DNA of 64,000 nucleotides from UBA1845 sp002338715 (GTDB lineage: Bacteria > Planctomycetota > Phycisphaerae > UBA1845), in the NCBI GenBank assembly GCA_035344155.1, contig DAORAL010000002.1:62001-126000 (forward strand). Reading direction: 5' to 3'. The translations under genes were made by a program, and so were the position numbers. The notes under the pieces were generated by a model that saw nothing but the letters and a program-made list of their open reading frames with translations, was not told the origin of the DNA and did not search any database. Shown here one piece after another: positions 8,290 through 16,634 of the stretch (position 1 is its first letter; every line of letters starts with the position of its first letter).

Positions 8290-9288
8290 CTAGTTGAAGT
8301 TAAACGGGCTCCAATCGTATGTGGCGGCATTGTATGGTCCGCCATAGGTGTCCCACATTGGGTTCACCGTTCCGCCATCGCCCGGATTTCGCCATTGACC
8401 TGAGAACGGGGCGGCATGACCGTCAAAGTACGACATATTCGTCGTCCCCTTAAACGTGATCTGCGGAAGGACCGACTGGCCGGTTCGACGGTGAGAAGTC
8501 ACCGTGCTTCTGCGAATCTTGTGATAAGGCCGATCGGGAATGACAGCCAAGTAGTTTTCGATTTCAGGAACAAACGTCCCGAGCCACTGTTTCGTGACGC
8601 TGCCGCCACGCGAACCTGCCGATGAGACACGTCGATACCAGGCGTCGGCAGTTGCCCATTCCTCACCGGGGCGACGGATTCTGCCGATCTGCTTCGGTCG
8701 CCAGGCGACATCGGTGCGCCCATCGCGGACGGACGCGCTATCGCAGTAGAACCATGCGCCGAAGTAGTGTGGCGGATTTGTCTGATTGGCTTCCGTCTTG
8801 GTGATGCGGTTGGCCGACGAGATGGCCCCCCACGAGTTGGCGACATAGCTATATGGACGCTCTTTCCAACATCCGCTCGTCGTCACTTCGTAGAACTCTT
8901 TGTCCGGAATGATCTTCTCTGCGGTCGGGCAAGTATTGATCGCATCTGAGTGCGTATCTTCGCGATCTGAATCGCCCATGGTTTTGCTGAAAAATGGGCG
9001 CAACAACCACGTCAACGATTTCTGGCGATCGGCAGCCGCGTTGGTTGAGTCCATGTCAAACAACTTGCGCTTGATCGCCGGGTGAATCGGTCCGGGAAGC
9101 GTGCCGGAGTACTCCGACGTGTACCCCTGAATCGCCACGGCTTGCGCGTGAAGATTGGCGAGACACTTGACGGCCCGTGCCTGTTCACGCGCTTTGCTCA
9201 GCGATGGCAAGAGAATTGAAACCAGCAAGCCAATGATGGAAACCACCACCAATAGCTCGACCAACGTAAATGCTCGTTTGGATTTCAT
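8290..9288 (-). CDS. Prepilin-type N-terminal cleavage/methylation protein
   Basis: 332 residues from the ATG at 9288; upstream in-frame starts are ignored because GGAAGGA lies just before this one and because the type IV prepilin leader MKSKRAFTLVELLVVVSIIGLLVSILLPSL begins here. Cleavage would fall before Phe-7, with Ala rather than the usual Gly at -1. Glu-5 of the mature form is present. The body (Cys pairs, NMSYFDGHAAPFSG near residue 290) resembles planctomycete proteins with a prepilin N-terminus and a C-terminal x-DGH motif. They are processed by prepilin peptidase and probably belong to type II secretion-like systems. It is a stand-alone gene. Confidence 0.85.
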   Translation of the reverse strand: MKSKRAFTLVELLVVVSIIGLLVSILLPSLSKAREQARAVKCLANLHAQAVAIQGYTSEYSGTLPGPIHPAIKRKLFDMDSTNAAADRQKSLTWLLRPFFSKTMGDSDREDTHSDAINTCPTAEKIIPDKEFYEVTTSGCWKERPYSYVANSWGAISSANRITKTEANQTNPPHYFGAWFYCDSASVRDGRTDVAWRPKQIGRIRRPGEEWATADAWYRRVSSAGSRGGSVTKQWLGTFVPEIENYLAVIPDRPYHKIRRSTVTSHRRTGQSVLPQITFKGTTNMSYFDGHAAPFSGQWRNPGDGGTVNPMWDTYGGPYNAATYDWSPFNFN

Positions 9289-9719
9289 ATTGTGAGTCCT
9301 TCCAGTCGTTCGCAAACTTAGCGCAACGAATGCCTACATATAAGGATAGGTAGAATCCGACCGTTGACCCACCCATCTGGGTCAAAAGGGGATAATTCGC
9401 AAAATCTCGTGGACTACAGCGCCGCTCTCTCGCTCAATTCTATTTTATTCAGGTTTCGCATAAATACGCAAGGTTTTTCCAGAAATCAGCATTCTTTTGG
9501 CCGATTTGCGGTATTTTCGCCATTTGGAACTGTTTCCGGGGCAGTCATACAGTCCGTTGCATGCCCAGAATAGCCAGCAGTCTGTATCGCAAATGGAAAC
9601 AGATTGCGGAGTCCCACGGTTGATCCCCCAAACCTGATTATCGGAACTTGAGCCTTTCGCTTTGATCGCCAAGGACCCCATTTGCAAAAGAGACCGGGTT
9701 TTGGCGGGCTTTTTGGATC
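9289..9719. other. Intergenic region with a perfect 8-bp inverted repeat
   Basis: No convincing gene. The perfect inverted repeat TTGACCCA…TGGGTCAA (9364-9371 and 9378-9385, 6-nt loop) lies 76 bp upstream of the prepilin-like start and could be an operator or hairpin. The remaining 330 bp are AT-rich relative to neighbours and show nothing I can name. Confidence 0.5.
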
Positions 9720-11051
9720 TTATTTCGCAGTCCCAAGTTTCGTCAAACGAATGGCGTCTGCGGAAATTGACCCCGTACCTGCCGCCGATCGGGTCAGCGT
9801 GATTCTCGGCGCCGAGTCCTCGGCGATCGCCAATCGCCCCAATTCGTTCCAGTGGCTGCCGAGACGCTGTTGGTTCACGGTAATCTCTTGCGTCTTGTCG
9901 CCCACGCTCAAGCTGAACGTCGCCGTGTCGGTGCGATCCGGTCCGGCCACCCACCATCCTTCGACAAGATATTCACCGGGAGCAGGAAGGGTCGGCGACC
10001 AGGTGATGACGGCTGGCTTGTCGTCATCGGAATTCGACGTGAAAACCAGCGCATCGTTTCCAAAGCAACCCTTGTCAGCCACCATGGACCAATTGCCCGA
10101 CTTGGATGCGTTGGGGCTGTCGTTGTCGACGATGATTTCGGGCAATGCTTTTCGCACGATCCATGCATTGGAGACCGCCCGCAGCGTTCGATCTTTTCCT
10201 GAAACGCGATTGACGACTTTGCCGTTCGCAACGCACGTTGTTGAACCGCCCCCGTCGAAGTTCATGGCGTTGTCGCAACCGAGGTCGGCCATCAGGTGCG
10301 TCAACTCGAAGAGATTCATTCCAACGCTCCATTCGGGTTGGCGACCATCGACCGTCACCCAGAACATGCGATTGGTTTTGGAATTGAAACCCATTGCGGT
10401 GCGCGGATGTCTTTTTTCAACGAAGTTTACCTTGCCAAACCCTTCGAACTCATCGGTGATCGTAACGTTACCTTCGTCGATCAGACCGGGACCGCCGGCA
10501 ATAGCGTGCATGACTTGCTTCCACTCGTCTGCGTGACTTGCGGGCGTGCCCTCGGTATCGACGACGGCCATGATTGCTTTCGGAGCGCCGCCATCGGTGA
10601 ATCCCATGGTGGATCGCGGAGGCAGGTCGGCACGGGTATGGGTGTGAATGACGTCGTCGAGTTCGAAATGGCTGACCGACTCTCCGGTTTCCATATTGAA
10701 AAAACCGGCATTGATCGCGGCGATGGCTCTGCCGCGTTTGGCGAGGTCGGGCAGTTTTTCGCGCAACGACGGTGTAATAGCATCAATGGAGACGATCTCG
10801 ATGGTGGGTTCGTTCAGGTCGATTTCGATGATGTCGATCTCCCACGGGATGCTTTTGTCGCTCGCATGCTGATACCAGACGCCCGTGGCCAACTCTTTCT
10901 TTTTGCCCATTTGGATTCCGGTCAACTGCATTTCGCGGGCGAAGACGGGCGGTTGGTTCGCCAGGACAACGAGCCAACCCATCACCAGCAAGACAAGCCG
11001 TTGGGTCATTTTTGGCAATTGCAATTGTCGATAAGTGTGTGATTTCTTCAT
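9720..11051 (-). CDS. Secreted phosphodiester glycosidase (NAGPA domain) with golvesin-type C-terminus
   Basis: 443 residues from the ATG at 11051 (GGAG 4 nt before it; longer in-frame extensions lack a signal). A signal peptide (MTQRLVLLVMGWLVVLANQPPVFA) is followed by a NAGPA/DUF2233 domain at about 45-300: AAINAGFFNMETGE, IAGGPGLIDEG, RTAMGFNSKTNRMFWVTVDG and the hallmark GCDNAMNFDGGGSTTCVANG. Such domains cleave GlcNAc phosphodiesters or related bonds in cell-surface polymers. The last 130 residues (SGNWSMVADKGCFGNDALVF … ISADAIRLTKLG) match a golvesin/xanthan-lyase C-terminal beta-sandwich, probably carbohydrate-binding. It is divergent from the tldD-like operon. Confidence 0.88.
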   Translation of the reverse strand: MKKSHTYRQLQLPKMTQRLVLLVMGWLVVLANQPPVFAREMQLTGIQMGKKKELATGVWYQHASDKSIPWEIDIIEIDLNEPTIEIVSIDAITPSLREKLPDLAKRGRAIAAINAGFFNMETGESVSHFELDDVIHTHTRADLPPRSTMGFTDGGAPKAIMAVVDTEGTPASHADEWKQVMHAIAGGPGLIDEGNVTITDEFEGFGKVNFVEKRHPRTAMGFNSKTNRMFWVTVDGRQPEWSVGMNLFELTHLMADLGCDNAMNFDGGGSTTCVANGKVVNRVSGKDRTLRAVSNAWIVRKALPEIIVDNDSPNASKSGNWSMVADKGCFGNDALVFTSNSDDDKPAVITWSPTLPAPGEYLVEGWWVAGPDRTDTATFSLSVGDKTQEITVNQQRLGSHWNELGRLAIAEDSAPRITLTRSAAGTGSISADAIRLTKLGTAK

Positions 11052-11169
11052 GATTCTCCGATTGGTCTCCTTCGGCTTACAGCTTGCACTTAAAATGCGT
11101 GTCGATTGCGATGAAACTTTGGCCGTTTGGGCTCGTATGTAAAGGGGCTGGGCAACGCTGACCATTGTT

Positions 11170-11197
11170 TTGCATTGCCCCGTCGAGGGTGTATAAA
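11170..11197 (+). promoter_or_regulatory. Candidate sigma-70 promoter of the exported tldD-like operon
   Basis: TTGCAT (11170-11175) and TATAAA (11192-11197) are separated by 16 nt and lie 51 nt upstream of the ATG at 11248, inside the 196-bp divergent gap. Confidence 0.45.
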
Positions 11198-11247
11198 CAA
11201 CCCGCTGCAACCGAAAGATATTACCAACACGCTTTGGGGTGAGTCAC

Positions 11248-12969
11248 ATGAATTCATTGCGAAAACTTCCAATCGTGCGATTGGCAGTCTGTTCGACACT
11301 GGCGCTGTCGAGTCTGATGCCAGCGTCGGTGCTGGCGGCAGACGAACATTCACTGCTTCCGTTGATGCAGGATGAACTGAAGCTGTCGATGGACAAGTTG
11401 GTGTCGCCGGAAGGAACAAAGCCGTACTTCCTTCAGTACACGGTGACGGATCAAAAGCAAATCAGCGTGCAGGCAACGCTGGGCGCACTTATCAGCAACG
11501 ATGACAAGCACGATCGTTGGCTGGATGTGGATCTGCGCTGTGGCGATTACGAACTCGACAACACGCATCAGATTCGCGGGCGCGGTGCGGGATATGATTA
11601 TGGAGGTGGACGAACGGAGTTGGCGCTTGATGGTGACCCCATCGCCACAAGGCAGCGACTCTGGCTGGCGACCGACGCGCGTTTCAAGGATGCAGTCAAG
11701 CGACTCGGTCAGGTCAAAGCGAACATCAAGGTCAAGGTTGAAGAGGAAGACCTGTCCGCCGATTTCTCCAGGGAATCGCCGAGCGTCAAGATCGAACCAT
11801 GGCTCGACGTGACGTGCGACAAGGATGCGCTGGTGCAGCGGATTCGCAAGTACTCCGCAATGTTTCGTGACCATCCCCTCATCTACAACTCGGAAGTGAC
11901 ACTGTCTGGCACCACGACCAACGAATTGATCGTCAGTAGCGAAGGCAGCAAGTTGCAGTTCGGCCAATCGTGGTGGCGAATCGGCGTGCGTGCTTCCACG
12001 GTGGCTGACGACGGGATGGAGCTTTGGCAATACACGGCGTTTGACGCCCACTCGCCCGAAGGCCTGCCCGATGATTCGACGGTGGTGGCTGCAGTCGAAG
12101 AACTGATTCAACAGGTGATGGGGTTGCGCGAAGCCCCGATCGTCGAACCGTACACTGGTCCGGCGATCCTGCGAAATCGGGCGAGCGGTGTGTTCTTCCA
12201 CGAGATATTCGGGCATCGCATCGAAGGTCATCGACAAAAGGACGTCGACGAAGGGCAGACATTCGCCAAGAAGATCGATCAGGCGGTACTGCCCGATTTC
12301 CTCAGCATCGTGGACGATCCGTCCCGCAAGAAGTGGGGCGACGTTGAACTCAACGGTTACTACGAATTCGACGAGGAAGCGGTCGCCGCCCAACCCGTCC
12401 GGCTTGTGGATCATGGCGTACTCAAGACGTTTCTGCTGTCGCGATCGCCGACGCGCGGGTTCACCAAGTCCAACGGTCATGGCCGGCGTCAACCCGGGCT
12501 GCGAGTTGTGGCACGCCAGGGGAATCTGATCGTCGAGTCGGATAAGCAGATCCCATTCGACGAACTGCGTGCGAAGCTGATCGAGGAAGCCAAACGTCAG
12601 GGCAAGGAATACGGATTGCTTTTTGAAGATATCTCCGGTGGATTCACCACGACGCAGCGTCGAGGACCGCAGGCATTCAAAGTGCTGCCCATCGTTGTCT
12701 ACAAAGTATTCGTCGATGGCCGCCCCGATGAACTCGTGCGCGGTGTGGACATTGTCGGTACGCCCCTGACCTGTTTTTCCAAAATCCTTTATACCGGCAA
12801 CGACCCGGATATCTTCAATGGTGTGTGCGGTGCAGAGTCCGGTTCCGTACCGGTGTCGGCTATCTCGCCAAGCATTCTGGTCGAGCAGGTCGAAATCGAA
12901 AAGAAACAGAAATCGCAGGATCGCCCGCCGATTCTGTCAGCCCCGATTGCGAAGGAGAGCGCCCAATGA
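11248..12969 (+). CDS. Exported TldD/PmbA-family metalloprotease, catalytic member
   Basis: 573 residues from the ATG at 11248 (GGGGTGAG upstream; an in-frame GTG lies 9 nt earlier). The N-terminus is a clean signal peptide ending near LMPASVLA-AD. The core is a TldD fold: VFFHEIFGHRIEGHR at about 315-329 carries the metal motif HExxxH (His-318, Glu-319, His-323), followed by the conserved SRSPTRGFTKSNGHGRRQPG and the C-terminal region ending in NGVCGAESG. E. coli TldD acts with TldE in the cytoplasm on unfolded peptides; this copy appears exported. Its stop overlaps the start of a paralogue (ATGA). Confidence 0.88.
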   Translation: MNSLRKLPIVRLAVCSTLALSSLMPASVLAADEHSLLPLMQDELKLSMDKLVSPEGTKPYFLQYTVTDQKQISVQATLGALISNDDKHDRWLDVDLRCGDYELDNTHQIRGRGAGYDYGGGRTELALDGDPIATRQRLWLATDARFKDAVKRLGQVKANIKVKVEEEDLSADFSRESPSVKIEPWLDVTCDKDALVQRIRKYSAMFRDHPLIYNSEVTLSGTTTNELIVSSEGSKLQFGQSWWRIGVRASTVADDGMELWQYTAFDAHSPEGLPDDSTVVAAVEELIQQVMGLREAPIVEPYTGPAILRNRASGVFFHEIFGHRIEGHRQKDVDEGQTFAKKIDQAVLPDFLSIVDDPSRKKWGDVELNGYYEFDEEAVAAQPVRLVDHGVLKTFLLSRSPTRGFTKSNGHGRRQPGLRVVARQGNLIVESDKQIPFDELRAKLIEEAKRQGKEYGLLFEDISGGFTTTQRRGPQAFKVLPIVVYKVFVDGRPDELVRGVDIVGTPLTCFSKILYTGNDPDIFNGVCGAESGSVPVSAISPSILVEQVEIEKKQKSQDRPPILSAPIAKESAQ

Positions 12970-14717
12970 GTGACGTGTCGCGTTGTCATAACACACCCGA
13001 TCGTGCGGCGCACCTTCGATGCAAAAGGACCAATGCTCGATTCGTTTGTCTGATCGCAGCCGCTGCGTTTTGCGTGTCTGCGTCGTCACCCATGCGGGTG
13101 GCCGCCGAAAGTCCCCAAGCCGCCAAAGTCCAAGAGGAAATGGCGACGGATGTCGTCCTGCGTGCGATGGTTGACGAAATCGATCGCGGGTTGGCTGGCT
13201 TGCAGTTGGAAGATCTGAAGCGCCCGTATTTCATCGAGTACGGGGCGCAGGATGCAGCCGTTGCGAGCGTTACCGCGTCACTGGGTTCGGTGATCGATCG
13301 TGAGAACGATCGCGTTCGCTATCTCCGCGTTGAGACCCGCGTTGGTTCATACGAACTCGACAATACGAATTTCGTCGGCGGCGGATATTCCGGTCTGGCC
13401 CGTGCGCAGCTGCCGATCGAAGACGACTACGAGGCGATACGCCAGGCCATCTGGTGGGCGACCGACAGCAGTTACAAGAGTGCGGCTGAGGCGTTTCCAC
13501 GCAAGCAAGCGCTGATGGAAAGTAAGGTCATCGAAGACAAGCCGGCGGATTTCACGCGTGAACAACCGGTCGTGGAATTTGAGGCGATCAGCGATCACAA
13601 GATACCATCGGCCGCGTTGGAAAAGCTCGCCGTGGATCTATCCGCGATCTTTCGCGACTACCCGGACATTCAGCGTTCGGTCGTGCGCATACGCACGGGG
13701 GCTGGCAATGATTATCTGGTCAACACCGAAGGGACGCGACTCCGCACCAAGGGGGAACTCTGCGAACTCACAGTGGTTGCACTCACCCAAGCCGACGATG
13801 GCATGACCTTGAGCGATTCGATGTCCGTGTATCTCACCGAACCCCTCAAAGTTCCGACGACGCAGGAGCTGGCGCCGAAGGTTCGCGAGTTGGCCGATCG
13901 CCTGCTCAAGATTCGCTCTGCCCCCAAATTGGAGTCCGCATACTCCGGTCCCGTACTGGTCGATGCGCCGGCTGCCACGGCGATTTTTGGTGGCATGTTC
14001 GCCAACCGCTTCGACGGAGGGCAACGTCCGGTGGGAAGTCAAAGCAGTCCGGACGATTTTGAAAAGAAGATCGGTAAGCGCATTCTTCCACGGTCGGTGA
14101 TGGTGATCGATGATCCGAGTCTCAAAGAATACAACGGTGAACTGCTGATCGGAGATTACCGCTACGACGATCAAGGTGTCGCCGGTCAGAAGCAGACGCT
14201 GGTCGACAAGGGGCGCCTTCAGGAACTGGTCATGTCGCGAAATCCGTCCAAGGAATTCAAGCAATCGACCGGGCACGGTCGCGGTTCGATTCGACCATCC
14301 GCGATGATCTCCAATCTGATCATGACCTCGAGCGATCCACTGACGAAAGAGGCGATGCTTGAGGAATTCATCGAGGCGTTTCAGGACGAGGACAACGAGT
14401 TCGGAATTCGAATTGCGTCGTTTGGTGGTCGAACACCGCTGGAAGTCTACAAAGTTTTTGCCGACGGGCGCGAAGAACTGGTGCGTGGTGTGAATGCGAT
14501 CCGGGCGGACTTGCGGGCTTTTAAGCGCATATTGGCTGTGGGCGATACTCCAGCCGTGATGAATGTTCTCGGTGGCGAAGGCGGGCAGTCGGTTGTTGCG
14601 CCGGCGCTCTTGTTCGAAGAGTTGGACCTGGCGCCGATGGACAGCGATTTCGACAAGCCGCCGTTCATTCCGGGACCGCTCGCTCGCCAGAAAGAAAAGC
14701 AAGAAAGCGGGGCATAA
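12966..14717 (+). CDS. Exported TldD/PmbA-family paralogue lacking the metal motif
   Basis: 583 residues, start fixed by the ATGA overlap with the preceding gene. An export signal lies at about residues 22-48 (FVCLIAAAAFCVSASSPMRVAAE), with a long n-region. It aligns along its length with the upstream protein (GSYELDNTNFVGGG; SRNPSKEFKQSTGHGRGSIRPS; VYKVFADGREELVRGVN; VLGGEGG), but the position of HEIFGHRIEG reads FGGMFANRFDGG, without His or Glu. It is thus probably non-catalytic, like TldE/PmbA beside TldD, and likely forms a heterodimer with the upstream protein. A substrate-binding lipoprotein gene follows directly. Confidence 0.85.
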   Translation: MSDVSRCHNTPDRAAHLRCKRTNARFVCLIAAAAFCVSASSPMRVAAESPQAAKVQEEMATDVVLRAMVDEIDRGLAGLQLEDLKRPYFIEYGAQDAAVASVTASLGSVIDRENDRVRYLRVETRVGSYELDNTNFVGGGYSGLARAQLPIEDDYEAIRQAIWWATDSSYKSAAEAFPRKQALMESKVIEDKPADFTREQPVVEFEAISDHKIPSAALEKLAVDLSAIFRDYPDIQRSVVRIRTGAGNDYLVNTEGTRLRTKGELCELTVVALTQADDGMTLSDSMSVYLTEPLKVPTTQELAPKVRELADRLLKIRSAPKLESAYSGPVLVDAPAATAIFGGMFANRFDGGQRPVGSQSSPDDFEKKIGKRILPRSVMVIDDPSLKEYNGELLIGDYRYDDQGVAGQKQTLVDKGRLQELVMSRNPSKEFKQSTGHGRGSIRPSAMISNLIMTSSDPLTKEAMLEEFIEAFQDEDNEFGIRIASFGGRTPLEVYKVFADGREELVRGVNAIRADLRAFKRILAVGDTPAVMNVLGGEGGQSVVAPALLFEELDLAPMDSDFDKPPFIPGPLARQKEKQESGA

Positions 14718-14742
14718 GTTGAGGCATTCCGTTTTTTATCGA

Positions 14743-15963
14743 ATGGGAATTGTGCGCTGCGCGTCGATGGTGGTTGTCGCCGCGTCGCTCTTGGGCGCAT
14801 CGTGTGGTGAAGTGACCGACCCCGATGCCGAGGTTGTCACCGTCGGAGCGCTCGTTCCGCTCTCCGGTGGTCAATCGGCGTTGGGCGAAGCCGTCGAGGC
14901 GTCGCTGACGTTGGCGGCAGACATCATCAATGCCAGCCTCGAAGACGCCGAATCGCCCTGGCGCGTGAACCTGCGGATCGAAGATTCAAGAAGCGATCCC
15001 GAGTTGGCATTTGAAAAACTACGCGCGATGTCGGAAGACGGCGTTCGCGTGGTGGTCGGTCCGTTTGATACGGATTCGATCGTCTTCGCTGCGCCACTAG
15101 CCGACCGCCTCAGTACGGTCCTACTGGCTTGTGCTCCGGTGCTTCCAGATACCGAAGACGACAACGATCGACTCGGGCGGATGTTCCCGGCGCTGACGCG
15201 CGAAGTGGATGCCGTCGCCGAAGAACTGAATTCCAATGGCGTCAAGCACGTGGCGTTTGTCGGGCGTGACGGTGACTGGTCGGTCGCGTACATCGACATG
15301 TTGGCCGACAAATTGATCGATCGCGGTGGGACCGTGCGCGGCACGATTTTGTACGATCCCAACGCCAACGACATCAACGATTTCACCGATGAGATGACCG
15401 AGTTGGCGGGTTTGCTCGGACCGGCGATCAACTCTTTCGGGTCCGAATCAGTGGGCGTCTTCCTGTTGACGCAGGACGAAGGGGTGCAATTGTTCGAGCA
15501 AGCCGATGCGGCGTCCGTACTCGGTCAGGTTCGCTGGTTTGGCAGCAGCGGCATGAGTCGCATCCCGGAAGTGCTTGCGTCGTCGGATGCGCGTTCGTTT
15601 GCGGCGGCTACCTCGTATACCGCGCCGCTGTTTTACGAGGTGGACAGCAACGGTTATCAAGCCGTGGAGCAGGGCGTACGCGATGCCATCGGGCGCGATG
15701 TGCCTTCGCCTGCGGTTGTTGCCTACGATGCGTTGTGGATCGCGGCGCTGACCATCAACCAAGTGACGAACCGCAGCGACCCCATCCTGTTGCGGGGGGC
15801 GCTACCCAATGTACTTAACGGATATGCCGGTGTAACCGGGTCGTTCGCACCCGATGGTGATGGCAATCGGGCCGAAGGCGGTTACGATCTGTGGACCGTT
15901 CGACAAAACGGAACCAACGTCGAATGGATTAAGACCACAGCGTTTGAACCACCGGAAGAGTAA
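14743..15963 (+). CDS. Periplasmic-binding-protein type 1 lipoprotein (LivJ-like)
   Basis: 406 residues. The signal MGIVRCASMVVVAASLLGASC ends in a lipoprotein-like Cys-21. The mature part begins VVTVGALVPLSGGQSALGEAVEASLTLAADIIN, the typical opening of branched-chain amino acid binding proteins, followed by FEKLRAMSEDGVRVVVGPFDTDS and a second lobe with FVGRDGDWSVAYIDMLADKLIDRGGT. A TTG at 14719 is an alternative start. There are no permease or ATPase genes nearby, so it may be a ligand sensor rather than a transporter part. It lies 25 nt after the second tldD-like gene and is presumably co-transcribed with it. Confidence 0.82.
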   Translation: MGIVRCASMVVVAASLLGASCGEVTDPDAEVVTVGALVPLSGGQSALGEAVEASLTLAADIINASLEDAESPWRVNLRIEDSRSDPELAFEKLRAMSEDGVRVVVGPFDTDSIVFAAPLADRLSTVLLACAPVLPDTEDDNDRLGRMFPALTREVDAVAEELNSNGVKHVAFVGRDGDWSVAYIDMLADKLIDRGGTVRGTILYDPNANDINDFTDEMTELAGLLGPAINSFGSESVGVFLLTQDEGVQLFEQADAASVLGQVRWFGSSGMSRIPEVLASSDARSFAAATSYTAPLFYEVDSNGYQAVEQGVRDAIGRDVPSPAVVAYDALWIAALTINQVTNRSDPILLRGALPNVLNGYAGVTGSFAPDGDGNRAEGGYDLWTVRQNGTNVEWIKTTAFEPPEE

Positions 15964-16049
15964 TTTCTGAAAACTGCACGGCAAGGATTGGCTGGCCCGT
16001 TTTCGCAAACCAACGCGACTAGATTACGCCCAACGGAGATGAGCGTACC

Positions 16050-16634
16050 ATGTCGAAAAAGACCCACGCACAACTCAAAAAGGATTTGCTGTCGTATGTC
16101 GGTGAGCATTGCGATGGCGTTGATCTCGACGTCGAAGTCAGCCCGCGATGGGATCGTTTGTGTTTTACATTCCGCTGGGAAGGGTTCGATGATCTCCTGC
16201 TCGAAGAGCGATTTCGCAAAGTCGCCCGACTTGTCCCCGGTGATTATTTCGAAAAGCACTGTCAGGGCGCGGTGTGGTTGGAACTCACCCCCGGCGAATC
16301 GATCGACGAATACCTCAAGCAACCGCGCAGTGAAGATGTCGATGCCGACCTGCCCGATATCTGGCGGCAACTTGGCGAGATCGAATTCTTCAGCCGCCTG
16401 GAGGATGAGTTGGTGCGCATCCCGCCGAAAGATTGCCCTGACGATTTGAGTGTTTCGAAGCGCGTGCTGCGGGCATCCAATCTTTCAGAAGATGACGTTC
16501 GCCGCTACTGCCTGGCGTTTATCAGGCAGGATGTTTATACCGATTGGGAAGTTTTAAAAGCCGTTCGGCCCATCGCGGAATCGGCGCCCAAACCAACCCG
16601 CAAAGTTCGCGGTAAAAAAGGAAAGTCAACGTGA
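16050..16634 (+). CDS. Conserved-looking hypothetical protein coupled to pgi
   Basis: 194 residues, charged and soluble, with no membrane segment or recognised motif. The N-terminal half alternates beta-like blocks (GVDLDVEVSPRWDRLCFTFRWEGFD) with an acidic helix; the C-terminus is a basic Lys-rich tail (KPTRKVRGKKGKST). The stop codon overlaps the GTG start of pgi (GTGA), so the pair is translationally coupled. I do not recognise the family. A role linked to glucose-6-phosphate isomerase is possible but rests only on position. Confidence 0.75.
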   Translation: MSKKTHAQLKKDLLSYVGEHCDGVDLDVEVSPRWDRLCFTFRWEGFDDLLLEERFRKVARLVPGDYFEKHCQGAVWLELTPGESIDEYLKQPRSEDVDADLPDIWRQLGEIEFFSRLEDELVRIPPKDCPDDLSVSKRVLRASNLSEDDVRRYCLAFIRQDVYTDWEVLKAVRPIAESAPKPTRKVRGKKGKST

